64,000 bases of DNA, from assembly GCA_024516155.1 (NCBI GenBank), contig JAJJXM010000059.1, positions 186,001-250,000 on the forward strand. Reading direction: 5' to 3'. This DNA is from Pyronema omphalodes (lineage: Eukaryota; Ascomycota; Pezizomycetes; Pezizales; Pyronemataceae). Under the pieces are notes generated by a model. It was given only the letters and a program-made list of their open reading frames with translations. It had not been told where the DNA came from and ran no database searches. Below, in pieces: positions 19,823 through 31,340 of the stretch (within the stretch, counting starts at the first letter, position 1; each line of letters begins with the position of its first letter). The position numbers and the translations under genes are program-made.

Positions 19823-21370
19823 CCAAAAAGCAGATTTTAGAAACGTCGAATAACGACCCCGACAAAAGAATGTCATCACCAGTTTATGATTCCTTCATGT
19901 CCCGAGCATGTCCCACGAAGGTCCTGGAAGTGATCATTTATTCCCTGGAAGACTACGTTACACAACCTTTCCGAAATGAATTCCCGAAGCTGCGGCTAGT
20001 CAACCGACACTTCAATGACCTGCTTCGACCTCTGTATTTTGAGTCAATTTCCCTACCTCCTGACATAGGATATCTTGGTCCCACAGTTACCAGCGACGCT
20101 CGCCAGTTACTCCGTCTCATAGATAGCGATCCAACCCTGGCTGCAGGTATTCAGTGTTTGAACTATGATGATCCTTCTGAGTACGAGTTGCCAATAGAGG
20201 ACGACTATTCTCTGGATCAAATGAAACACGACCATAAAATATTCTCCCAAGGTATTGCAGCACTGTCTCAATTGTCATGCACTAGTAGGGAGTTCGGGTA
20301 TTCATGCGAGCCATCGGAGCTTAGGATAATGTCTGAATTCTACAACAAAGTATGCGTCTCAATTCTACTTTCACGGCTCCCAAACCTACGTGAATTGAAG
20401 TTTAGGGGTCGCCTTGGGGGGAAACATTCCTATCTTTTGACAGCACCGGCCAAAGACATATTGCGATGGATGCCACTCAAAGCTCTCAAAATATTGGATT
20501 GGCGTCCAGAAACAGATAAGTTTTACATCCAGTCTCTGAATATATATGAGGACAGAGCTTATGACAAACAACCCAAACAAGTCAATGACAATTGGGACCT
20601 TGTCTCTTTTCTGCAATCTACACCAATGTTGCAGCAGCTCAGGATCGTTGACTCGACATTTCTTCAGGAACCATGGTACACACATTTCCCTCTCTTGGAA
20701 CACTTAACCATTTTCGAATGAGACTGTGCACATACCACTCTTCATCAAGACGCTGCTATTGGTCTTGCTGAACTTTTGCAGTGCACTCCGGGGTTGAGGA
20801 AGCTTTCATGTCGCAACATTCGCGAACCCAAATTGAACGTACGGCGAGTGCGGGAGGCATTACGACATGTGCGTGCCACAATTGAGGAGATTGAGTTTCT
20901 TGGAGAATTCGTAGGGAAAGGAAAAGCAAGGGGGGGATAGGCCCACTCACCGATTTCCCAAAGCTGAAGAAGGTTTCCACTGATATACTGTCGCTAATTC
21001 CTCCGCCGAATCGGTGTTCCAAGAATTTCAGTCTCTTGGATTCATTACCACCGAATCTTGAATCATTACACCTCAGCGATGAAGGATGGTATTTTTGCCA
21101 TCCCACCCGACGGGATTTGGTCTCAGGAAACACTGTTACTGTGGTGAAAGCACAGAGTCAGGCTCAACATGGCCACTGTTCCGGATACTAGAGGGTGTAG
21201 CACTATCGAAAATGAGGGGTCCATTGACTAGGCTGACAAGTATGAGTGTGGATTGCAATTGGACATTCCCTGGCCACTGCCAATTTTCAGAAGACGATTT
21301 TCGGCTGGTTTCTGCGATTTGCAGAGGCTCGGGTATTCATTGGAAACGGGTGGTGCACAGAAGAAAGTAG
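19816..21370 (+). pseudogene. divergent F-box/LRR-like family gene (copy 6), broken
   Basis: A first frame (19816-20721) encodes an F-box (C-P-T-K-V-L-E-V-I-I, then L-R-L-V-N-R-H-F) and the first half of the body with L-G-G-K-H-S-Y-L-L-T. It stops at a TGA where the related fragment at 28.6 kb has TGG (Trp). The same frame then continues with L-L-Q-C-T-P-G-L-R-K-L to a frameshift at a run of seven G (about 20930-20940). The rest continues in other frames (D-F-P-K-L, L-P-P-N-L-E-S-L-H, and 21086-21370 with L-E-G-V-A-L-S-K and G-I-H-W-K). So one nonsense change and at least two frameshifts. Together with the 28-kb fragment it forms a diverged subgroup. Confidence 0.75.
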
Positions 21371-22913
21371 TTACATCGGAAAACCATAGGGTACCCCTGG
21401 TATCAGAAGACGTTGAAACATTATTAAATAGAGACTCATTGCTGTATGGATTGGTACACTATTTGGAGCACATGAAAATAAAGAACGTGAAGACAAAAGG
21501 AAGTGGTGGTGAAGTCAATGGCAGGATAATTACAATAGCTATTCGGTGATATACTGAAGTGAGAGGTGTTTCAGCACGAGAACTAGGGTCATCGAAATAA
21601 TTCAATGTTACGTCTTTGCAAGCTTTTTGTCTTTAGAATTTATGAAAATCTTGCGTCACCCCAAGGTTCACTGACGACATAGAGAGAAACATTCTCCGCA
21701 GGCTCTTGCATACATGTATTAGTTGTTAAGGTCAATGCGTGGTTCGGAAGTGACCCCCGCAGCCCGGCGTGGGTTAAGGTAGATTAGTCTGCTCACTTAG
21801 TTCTTTGCTCGTTTCGTGTTCCGTAGAGACTCTCTCCTTCACTCAATAATATCTCGTTCTCAGCCTCCACTTCCACATTCCTCTCTCGCAGCTTGTGCTG
21901 CTTCTGACACGTGGATTGCCGTAGTTGTATCAAAGTCAGTCGTATTTGTTATATTATTTCATTTGTTGGATTGGTTACGTCATATTATCGCGTACGGTCA
22001 GTTTACATACGAATTTGAGCCGTATCGCCTTCAATAGTAAGTGTTGCCCCGGCTGTGGTGTCTGTTGTTAACTGCTTTTCCTTATATGTCGTTCATGAAG
22101 TTGTTTGTTTCTGACATTTTTGTTTTATCGCGTTGCTCAACACTCAACACCGAGTGGAATTCGCATCGAGCTCCTCCAAAACAGAACCGTGCGAATGCAG
22201 AAACAAGCTAAGACGCGTTTGCAGGGATTCACGTCACGTCGCGTCGCGGTGCGCCACACAAACGTATGTACAACCGACAAGGAAGGAGAGTGGAACAGCA
22301 TCACAGCCGCGAATATTAGTGTTTATGAACAACCCAGTGTTTCGTTTTCTTTTATCATGTCTCGATAAGGGTTTATAGTTGGAAAGACTTCTTTTTTTCC
22401 TCTGGTTTATATACCCGGGAACCTTACAGCTGACGTGCCTGGTGCACACCCAGCACGATCGCCACCTCGCCGACGGGATTTACTGCAAGTTGCTGCTCTG
22501 GGCGCCTTCTTTACTATGGTTCAACGTGAAAGTTATCACTGAAGCTCCAAAGTATAGCTACGATGATAGTTTTTCTCATAGTTTCCAAACGATTCCCGTC
22601 AGTTTTTGACCACATATACTACCTCACCGGAACCAAAGCCTACTCGATGATTCATATCAAATGAACTAAAGAAAGCGCATAGGCGCCTAGTACTACAGAT
22701 ACTGTGTATCGTGATACAATAGTCCTCGCATTGCAGTTTGTCCATGTGCAACATCTTATCCCGGGTCACGTAGGTCTGCACTGCGAAGCTGAGTAACGTT
22801 TCTGTTTATTTTGTTCACATTATGTAATATCTGAACTCTGCTGAAGTCCCTCCTCAAGTTGTCTCATCTGCTCATTTTCATTCCGTCTACAAACAACCTA
22901 CCATGAAAGCATT
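21371..22913. other. spacer with one dispersed repeat, no gene recognised
   Basis: Only the repeat at 22195-22262 stands out. Open frames are short and match nothing I know. Confidence 0.4.
22195..22262 (+). repeat. dispersed short repeat, copy b (second block only)
   Basis: AAGCTAAGACGCGTTTGCAG, then GGATTCACGTCACGTCGCG and GTGCGCCACA. It matches the 61.7-kb copy best and lacks the TAAGCGAGCC block. Confidence 0.55.
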
Positions 22914-24234
22914 TTAATCGTCAGAGCTGTCTGATTCATTTTCGGAACTGTCTGTTTCCTCTTCAGAAAAAAAATAATCGTCAGGGTTGGTCGAATAATG
23001 ATGAGTGCGGGATACATTAGAATTACGCGCCGTACTGCACTTCTCTTGAGACAATGCCGCAGTAGTTCCAGTAACGACTTCATGGTGCATAGCCCGCATG
23101 CCCGGTGATTTACATTTCAAGACATGGTGTGTAGTCAGTCCACAGCCTCGACAGTGAGTTTCCCGTGAACGTTCCACAAATGCAATACCTTCGCCGACCT
23201 TCATCTCATCGACAGAGATAGGTACCGCAATACCAAACCGAACCGCCCACTGCCCTGTACCGTATCCATATTCGGCGTATTCCCGTACAGTAAATGAGGT
23301 TTTGAAATGCGGGACATGATGCTGCATGTAGTCGATGATAGCATCACGAATATTAGTGGAATTGAATAGCAGACTAGCTGAGACATCCCACATGTTTGAC
23401 GGCTTGAACGTCGGGTCTCCGTAGGGATGTGCGAGAATCTTGATGGCTTTGTCATTGATGGAAAATGAGCTGTGTGAAAGCCTTTTGATTGCTGAGTCTC
23501 GCTGTTCGGTGGTTGAGAATAGTATCACGTAGTACATGTAGTACGACTCGACGTGTTCCTGGAGTTTTAGCAACCCGGAGAGCTCTTTTCTGGCGATGAC
23601 ATGCTTGAGAAATCGGTGGTGTCTGGCTCTTGATGTGGATAAAGTGTGCGGTATGGATGCGTACAGTGCTCGATTGCAGGCTGTGAGCGCTTCCTTGTCT
23701 AGTTCTTGCATGCACTTCTTTGTTTTTGGCAATTTGGTTTCTGTTGAAGTTGAAGTAGATTGCGAGCCGCCATCTCTGAAGGTGATGGGCTGTTGGTTCT
23801 TTTCACCGCATGCTGCTACTGCTGCCCCAGTTGGTGAAGGGACTGGGTTATGAACGGTGACGGCAGTCGCAGTGTTTTCGGTGGATATATGCTCCCGCTT
23901 GACGGCCTCGGGTCCTGCTGTGGTAGATGCAGCGCGTTTTCTTTCTGTGGACGCCACTAAACGATAACTTCTTGTTAGCTATTCTTAGACGTCATCTGAT
24001 AATGAATAACATGCGGGGAAACTGGCTGGATAATAGCCGGAAGAACGTCCTTGTAGGGGATCTGGAAATATTTTCGGCTTGGATGAACAACTCACTTTCT
24101 GGGGTCTTGTATTCGAAGCTCGGTGGCTTCAATGCTGGTAGATGGCAACGGAAGTGCAGACGATGTTTCTTGGGCCGATCTTTATAGAAGCGTTTCTTGG
24201 CGTCGGGTCGAATTGGGCTATCTAGGTTTGACAT
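22914..24234 (-). CDS. CCHC zinc-knuckle protein with F-box-type leader (CCHC gene 1)
   Basis: Two exons: 24234-24096 and 23956-22914, with an intron of 139 nt (GTGAGT donor, TAGCTAAC branch, TTTAG acceptor). Exon 1 ends in A and exon 2 begins TG, the same split ATG as in the F-box copies. Here exon 1 is also open in frame from an ATG at 24234, so the protein has either 347 or about 393 residues. Counted from the split Met, residues 6-18 (R-K-R-A-A-S-T-T-A-G-P-E-A) match the start of F-box copies such as the 57-kb gene. The body is unrelated and ends with one zinc knuckle C-x2-C-x4-H-x4-C (C269, C272, H277, C282) and an acidic Ser/Asp tail. It may bind nucleic acid; a LINE ORF1 (Gag-like) origin is possible but unproven. 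Confidence 0.7.
24096..24234 (-). promoter_or_regulatory. leader exon of CCHC gene 1, homologous to F-box leaders
   Basis: On the minus strand it reads CGACCCGACGCCAAGAAACG then CTTCTATAAAG. F-box leaders have TGTCCCGGCGCCAAGACATA then CTCTTATAAG at the same place. The exon end is CCCAGAAA next to GTGAGT. The similarity is strongest around GACGCCAAG and at the splice junction. Confidence 0.6.
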
Positions 24235-25790
24235 TCTGGCACGCTGTGAACAGTTTCACGAATCGACAGGTCGAAGTTGATCCTGGGATTTTGCCATTGT
24301 CAAATATTTAGTGTTGAATTGCCTCCGGTATCTTTCCTGAAAGTTGCAGACACCGGCATGTTTTCAAATATCGAGCAAACACATTCGACAGATTATGAGG
24401 AGAATGGTAAACTTCAATAATTTATATTAGGAAGATACAACACAAGCCCCCGTAGTGCATTTTTCATCCCCTGCAAGTTTACTGTATGGTTTTTTTTTTT
24501 CTTTTCTAATCACACATAGACCGATCGAGGCATCTGGGGCCTATGAGGGAGCTAAATAACCGTTTTTCTTGTCCTCGTGGTTTGAACAATTTAATGCCAT
24601 TTAGGGCAAATGTATTTCAACTTCGACTGTCGTCTGATGTGCCATTGATTGAGTATGATCCTGTCGCAGCTTTAAACTCCAAGCATTCTTGTTTCTGACC
24701 CCCCATCCAATCTGCGGCATTCCATTTCATGAACAATATCAAAATTTAGGTTCCTTAGCACGAGCGGAGTGATCCTTCATGCACCTACCTCGGACGCGCC
24801 CGCTTCCAGAAGATGGAAGAGACGGGGGTATCTGGCAAACTACGGGGGGCACCCAGCATAATATCCGAAATAAAAAAAAACGCGTCGAAGGGGCTTCTTC
24901 GCGGATGGAGGGGCGGCATGGATCTTCGCGAAGCGGCGAAGGGAATACTGCATAAAAAGATACTCGATGGTATCCTTGATATTTGGATGTCTTGAGGAGG
25001 GCATTGTGCTTATTTTGTGTTATTGCAATTGTTTTTAGTATTGGAAATTGTTGGCAATTTATAAACCAATGACTCTTGAAAAAACGCCCAGGGACGTCCG
25101 ACATCGGCATACAAAGTACCACGAAATGGTGAAAATGACACGAGACTTTCCGTTGTCTTTGCAACAGTACACTGGTGCTGTATGTAAACTAGCGCAAGCC
25201 CTGTCCTGGGTATTTAGTCGAATTTAGTCAACGGCGAATTTTGCTGTTGGTCGTAGTCCAAGATGCTGGACGGACCACCGAGTTGTAGTCCAGTCCTCTT
25301 GGAATGGTGCACCAAACTGGTCAAACAATGGGAAACACCGCAATTTGTGTGAAGGTTGCTGCGAAAACCTCTATTCGCAATCACAAAACTATCGGTCATG
25401 CTGTGTAAACGGCCACATGCATGTGCGGTAAGGAAAAGAAAATGGGGACGATAGGAGTATGGCAAGGTTACCGGTGGCGGCCATATTGACAGGGGTGAAT
25501 CCAAGAAAGGCTAGCCGGAGCCCCGGGTCATATGTAAACCCTCCACTGGGCCATCAGCAAAACATCTCTTTGCACCCATGGATGGACAAAACTCCATCTT
25601 TCCTCCACCATTGGTATCTCACGATCGTTTCAAATTATTCATCTTCAACCACCACCGACGGTAATGCATCATCTTTTTTCTCCCATGGCAGACCATTTGA
25701 CAGTTTGCAATCCCTCTCTACAATTTGACATCTCGATACTAACAATCCTCACAGACAGCCGGACACTTTGCAAAGCTTATGGAGGTACCT
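24235..25790. other. intergenic, nothing recognised
   Basis: Upstream side of CCHC gene 1. No gene family, repeat ends or RNA could be recognised in this stretch. Confidence 0.4.
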
Positions 25791-25791
25791 A

Positions 25792-27048
25792 CACTCATAT
25801 TTTACTCTACAAATAGAGCAATGTCAAAACGTCTCTACATGGTGCTTGGGAAGATCTGCCACCGGACATGATGGGTTACTGCTCTGACGATGCCAATATG
25901 GAGGCAGATGGTGGGAAAGTTAGCAAAGAGTCTCCCTAGGGATGCACACGAGACGAGCGGCTCGAGACGAGAGTTCGAGCTTTAGTCTCGAGACCGACGA
26001 GACTAGATTTTCACGAGACGAGACGTCTCGAGACTTTTTTCTCAAAAGCTCGAGATAAGCTCGAGACTTTTCGAGACTTAGGAAATATATGTGAAAATTT
26101 GGAAAAAAATTACAAAAAGAAAATAAAAAATATAAATAATTCATGGAGCTTCGAATAGCATCAGAAGCCATACTGCGAGCTAGCAGGCTGATTGCTAAGG
26201 TTCTTCTAATGTGAGAATTCTTATCCTAAAGAATGGGAATCGCTTGCTAGGCAAAACTACAACCGCAGTACTCCTCATCAAAAGTTGGAATGGACTCCCA
26301 GGGGTTTATGATTGGGAGATAGAAGAGCACAAAGAACATGAAAATCCAGAAAGGCAATACTCGGAGGAATTGTGATTTTTTCGTACTTTTTTTATTTCCT
26401 GAGTTACCTATTTTGATGACTAGGAAATAGGGGATGTCGAAGAGGAAGGGAATTGGAAAATGCAATATTCCGAGGAATTGTAGTTCTTTTTTGAGTTCTT
26501 TCATTTGTTCTTTTGAATTTTTCCAATTTTTTATTTTTTATTTTTTTGTTTGGCAAAAAGTCTCGAGCGTCTCGCCGAGACGCTCGAGACGTCCCGAGAC
26601 TTACGAGACCAAAATCCCACGAGACGAGACGTCTCGAGACCAAGCTCGGTCTCGTCTCGTCTCGTCTCGTGTGCATCCCTAAGTCTCCCTGATTCGACGG
26701 TGTCAGTCAACCTGGGCCCATAATACGACACGACTTTGGTACTCCGCTTGAGTAGCTAGTAGTATTGAGTAATGGTACCCTCTGTCGATGGTCATTCATT
26801 CACGTTCGGAGGACAACCACACTCATATTTTACTCTACAAATACAGCAATGTCAAAACGTCTCTACATGGTGCTTGGGAAGATCTGCCACCGGACATGAT
26901 GGGTCACTGCTCTGACGATGCCAATATGGAGGCAGATGGTGGGAAAGTTAGCAAAGAGTCTCCCTGATTCGACGGTGTCAGTCAACCTGGGCCCATAGTA
27001 CGATACGACTTTGGTACTTCGCTTGAGTAGCTGGTATTGAGTATTGAG
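25792..27048 (+). repeat. tandem duplication of about 230 bp, first copy split by a transposon
   Basis: The unit from CACTCATATTTTACTCTAC to GAGTAGCT...TATTGAG occurs twice. Copy one is 25792-25936 plus 26690 to about 26771, interrupted by the hAT-like element. Copy two, about 26820-27048, is uninterrupted with only a few base differences. Copy two therefore shows the sequence before insertion. Confidence 0.8.
25937..26681. mobile_element. non-autonomous hAT-like transposon rich in CGAGAC motifs
   Basis: The ends are exact inverted repeats TAGGGATGCACACGAGACGA. The target duplication AGTCTCCC (25929-25936 and 26682-26689) is a perfect 8 bp, and the neighbouring tandem copy holds the single uninterrupted site. 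The TAGGG-type end and 8-bp duplication fit the hAT superfamily. Inside both ends are many GTCTCGAGACG-like repeats, possible transposase binding sites. No transposase is encoded in its 745 bp. Confidence 0.85.
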
Positions 27049-28204
27049 AAATGTTCTATGGTCATTGATGTTGAGAAAAATGATTCATGGTTAACATTCC
27101 TCGCCGTGTTGTTTACAACTGGAACCAACCACTTTGTGAGACACCCAGTTGATGCTTGTATGCGATATATGATAATCGGTTCACACTGTATCTATGGGAC
27201 GCGGGAACGCCGATCATCGACAATCATGGGTTTCTGCTTTGACCATGCCACGCATGCGGATATCTTTGGAAACGTTAGCCACGGGCTTCACTAATTGGCA
27301 GGTGTTGTGGCCCTCGGTGCTGACTAATATATGATAGAAAGAATGTGTTCAAGGGTACTAAGCAACAATACACCCATAAGTGATGCCTGATACACTGTGT
27401 TTGAGACGTTGAAAGAAGTCCGAATCGTCCAGTCCAAGCCCAGTTAACATTATTTGCTTCTTATTAAAGGTGCCTGATTGCTCGCAAACCACAACTGCTC
27501 ATCGTACTTTGAGAAGAAGCGTGCCTTTTTGCACTGGGTTGGCTAGCGTAACTCGCGTTGTGAGAAAAGCTTCAGAATACTATCAACAAATCGAATAGTG
27601 GCAGGGATTAGGTGTTAGTATATCTATCGATTTAATACGACTGAAATTAACACAAATTTGAGCAATATATCAAAAATACGGAACTTATGGCAGATGCCCC
27701 CCACCACAGAACACAATATCACAGATATCACCGTCGCTTATTTGTATTCAACATACCCCGTGCTTAGCTCCATGCTGCCGCACCTGCTCCATGTGCCGCG
27801 CCAAGGGCAGCCCAGTCTTTCTGTTGTAGCTACCGTAAACACACCTCATATTTGCCTTCAATGCCCGACCATCTGCAGATGGCAGCCACAAGTTTTAAAT
27901 CGTGTTCCACACAAGGTCCAGGACCACAGACAGACCCATGGCAGTCCACACTCATGCCAGATAGTGACGTTAATGAACCCCTCATATTCGATAGCGCCAA
28001 ATCCTTCAGGATCCTAGAAAATCGTCAAAGGACGCCTGCGTATAGGTGTATTTGTTCGGGCATTATAGCCGGTGCAGCTTGTCAAGGACAAAGATTACAA
28101 GAACAACAATCCATTCGGCTTCCCTGGCCTGTTCCCTTTTCACAAAACGTGACTGGTTCCCTCATGACATCATGTGTATCTCCGACAGTGCTCGTATTTC
28201 GCCA
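27049..28204. other. intergenic, nothing recognised
   Basis: Frames up to about 120 codons exist (27658-28226, plus strand) but show no recognisable family and no link to a leader. The far end may hold decayed 3' sequence of the F-box fragment that follows. Confidence 0.4.
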
Positions 28205-28690
28205 ATTCAGGTGGGTTGAATGGTAAAACTCCCATCCTTCACCACTGATGTGTAGAGATCAAAGATTCGGCGGTAAGGGAATCCTGAACACTAAAATCGA
28301 GTGGGCAATGATTTGAGGGTGCCATAAGTGACTGAATGTCTGTGGAAATCTTCTTGACCTTCGGTTCAATAGGCCTATTACCCCGCTTGCTCTGTTTTAT
28401 TTTTTCAACTGACCGAGGACTTCAATTTCCTCAACCATGGCGCGGACATGTCGAACAGCCTCGCGTGATTGCGGTACTCTAACATTGGGTTCACGTAGGT
28501 TGTGACATGGTAATATCCTCAAGCTCATAGTGCACTTCAAGAACTCACTGCAACCAAACAAAGCTTCTACAGGGCAAGGGGTGCCTGAACTGGCGCTCCA
28601 TTCGAAAAAGGTCAAATACTGCAACAGGGATATATTTTTTTTGTCCGCGTTGGTTCCTGCAGAAACTGCATTTAGATTACAAGACCATTA
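28205..28690 (-). pseudogene. F-box/LRR-like fragment (copy 7), related to copy 6
   Basis: On the minus strand it reads L-T-F-F-E-W, then F-L-K-C-T, N-L-R-E-P-N-V-R and H-V-R-A-M-V-E-E-I-E-V-L-G, aligning with the 20-kb gene (L-T-I-F-E-stop, L-L-Q-C-T-P, N-I-R-E-P-K-L-N-V-R, H-V-R-A-T-I-E-E-I-E-F-L-G). The similarity continues at the DNA level to about 28205 (CATCAGTGGTGAAGGATGG). It has several frame changes and a stop, and the F-box and the C terminus are missing. Confidence 0.75.
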
Positions 28691-28948
28691 TGAACATGAC
28701 ATAAAGCAGCCATTCGTAGTACTGAAAAAAGAAATTGCGGGCCCCTAACGGTAAACCGGTAATGTGGTTTCCTGAAGGGTGTCTGCGGAATGTACAGGCC
28801 TCGAGCATATATGGAGGAGAAGGGCAGAAAATGAATATGAGAACCACAAGGGGGGCTACGACCCGAAACAATGACGACTGCTCCGGGGCGTTCACGGTAA
28901 CCGGACGCAACCATCAACAGTTAGCAACGTAAAGCAAGAAGATAGCTT

Positions 28949-28985
28949 CCGCCATAACCTTGCGGTTAGATGCGTGTAGGAAACA
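28949..28985 (+). repeat. LINE 3'-end scrap
   Basis: CCGCCATAACCTTGCGGTTA followed by GCGTGTAGG matches the hairpin-like LINE 3' end at 51.94 kb (CCGCCATAACCTTACGGTTG, GCGTGTATGA). It is followed by an A-rich stretch. Confidence 0.4.
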
Positions 28986-29240
28986 AAGAGAGAACAAAAA
29001 TAAAATAAAACGTAAATGGGTATATATGAGCTACATGAAAAACATTGAAGGTAAAAAATAATACGGAAACTGTGACGAGACATTTCACAATACGAACAAG
29101 TACATACAATTTTTCCGAGTGGAAATAACAATATTAGACACCATGTCCAGGTGAGTTGTAGTTACGCAATCCAGGCATATATGAATAACTTTGGGCTATA
29201 CGGTTTTCGCGCTCTAAGGCCCGTCGATATCAGCGACGCT

Positions 29241-31136
29241 TCAGATGAATTCAATTCCCAACACGTCGCAAATCTGAGAAAGTCTTTCTCCCCCTTCTGT
29301 CGGGATGAGCTTGAATTCGGATTGAAAAAGGTAGTTTTCAATACTTATTTTTCGGAGCTTCGTCAATGGACTTGTGTTCTTTGTATGCGCGATGTCCTCC
29401 AGCATCTCATGAACTCTCGACAATCGCTCCGGCAACCAAGCAGATCGCGAAGCAACTGGCTGATCGGACAGTTTAGTGGCGGACACATGGAAAATCGTAT
29501 CATAGATAGATATATGTAGCGATTCTAACGGTGGGGGTAATACTTGAAGGAGACTAAAATCATCTGGCCAGCCTTGTGTTGAGATTGGAGCTAGCGCTAT
29601 TAAATCAGTTGATATTTTCCTGAGGTTTGGGAAGTCGTGGAAAGGTCCAATTCCTCCGGTGACATTGGACGTCACGTCAACCTCCCCATCAATTTCAATC
29701 TCTTCAATGCTGTTTCGGACAGACTGTTACGCCTGATTGACTTCCGGTGCATTGTAAGGCTCCGGAGAACAAGTCTGCCAAAACCATATTTTCAGAGTCT
29801 TCAGTACCGGACTACACTTCGCAAGGTCCAACAAGCATTTCGTAGTCTCGTCTGGATGATCAGTCCGAATGGAGACCGCAGTTAAAAACTGTAAGACAGG
29901 CAGGTTGCGATGAGTTGCTATCGCAAGGAAATCATCGCGAGTCACGCTCAGTTGTTGTAGACCAGGTGCGAATCGTAGAAAAGAAATGATATTCCAGTTA
30001 TTGTTAGCTGGCTTTTCTTCGTCCGAATCTTCGTCAGAATCTTCGCTGTCATCATATACCTCCTGTGCAGGCCAGTGTGAGCGCTGATCGGTCTTATAAA
30101 CCAACTCTGGTTCCCAGTCTAGCACTTCCAAAGATTTCAGCGGCATGTGTTCCCAGATTTGCTTTGCCAATGGCGTCAGTAGGAATGCATATCCCCCACC
30201 AACATGGCCATGAAATGAAAGTTTACGTAAGTTGGTCAGTCGAGAGAACAGTAGTGGCGCACAAATATAGTCGTACTGTCGCGATATTTCGTTCTTGTGC
30301 GATGGAAGCACAGACAAGTCAAATGTTGCTGATCTCTGGGACAGCTCTGTGGTAAACAGCGAGAATATCTTGCAGTCTTCGTTGAGGTGTTCCCAGTAAT
30401 CATGGTCTAAAATGCTCTCACCAGCGTGAGGCTCGTGATATCTCAGTTCTTTGATATCGGTGGCCAGGCCGGGGTTTCTGTGAATCACACGCAGAAGCTT
30501 TCGGATATCTTTCGTAAAATCATAACCTTTTGACCGTGGTCGTGGTACCCGCACTGAATCGAACAGGATTGGTTGCAGCAGGTAACGGAATGCGCGATTT
30601 ACTTGTCGAAGTGCGAACAAATGACTGTTGCAAGTTCCTTTTTCAGTCCGTCTCAAGAAGCCAATAATTAATAAAAGGACCTCAGATGGACATCCCAACA
30701 ATGACGCCGGGAAGGTATAGGTTGGCAGAGGAATCTGTTGCCACTGTTGCTTCTGCCTTTTCGTCTTTCGCTTCTTGCGTTTTCGCTGGGAAGAAGACGG
30801 TTCTTTGTCCTCTGAGTGGAGGGGCGGTTGAACGTGGTCTGACGTGCCTGTCATCTTTTCCTCGCCGGATTCTAGAACCACTCTCTCTGTTACAATGGTT
30901 TCGGGAGCCGTAATCGTTGTTCGTGATCCTTGCTGTCGTGTATCCGGCTCGGGCTGTGCAGCTTTAGATACAATCTTTTTCCTGCCTTTTTTCCCCACTG
31001 CGATTCAGTTCCCGTGTTAGATACACTCTTATTTGACCGCAAAATGCTTTCGTGCTCCAGTGCGCGCACGGTGGTACGTAAAAACATGTGTTCGAAGGTT
31101 CGCTTGCAAATATCCAATAAGGGCGGATTACTTACT
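29241..31136 (-). pseudogene. F-box/LRR-like family gene (copy 8), one in-frame stop
   Basis: Exon 1 ends with A at 31136, the intron is 31135-30998 (GTAAGT, CTAAC, CGCAG), and exon 2 starts TG at 30997, giving M-G-K-K-G-R-K-K. A basic tract R-K-K-R-K-T-K-R-Q-K is followed by an F-box with C-P-S-E-V-L-L-L-I-I-G-F-L. An Asp/Glu-rich insert lies before N-N-N-W-N. The frame is intact except for a TAA at 29727-29729, where most paralogs have a Leu codon in Q-A-L-[QR]-[LS]-V-[RQ]-N-S. After it the same frame runs to 29241 and ends G-I-E-F-I. A single base change explains the defect, so it is a young pseudogene, a strain polymorphism, a readthrough case or a sequencing error. Confidence 0.8.
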
Positions 31137-31340
31137 TTCTCAAGTTTGATGTCTCTGGCATTCAGGTTTTGAAAGCGTCGTGGAGTTGGCAGTGGTGGAG
31201 ACCAGGCTTTTCGGGTGACTTGTGTGACAGTCTGCCTTGGCACCGGGAGAAGCTCAGCTACCCTAATGTATCATCCTGGTGTTTCCCTGACAACGAGACT
31301 GGTTTTACGATTGAGCTCGACGCTTTTGAATTCTGGTTGA
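31136..31340 (-). promoter_or_regulatory. conserved 5' leader module of F-box copy 8
   Basis: On the minus strand: CCAGGATGATACATTAGGGT, AGCTGAGCTTCTCCCGGTGC, CAAGGCAGACTGTCACAC, and the exon end CTTGAGAAA next to GTAAGT. The leader ATG opens only three codons before TAG (31274-31263). Confidence 0.6.
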
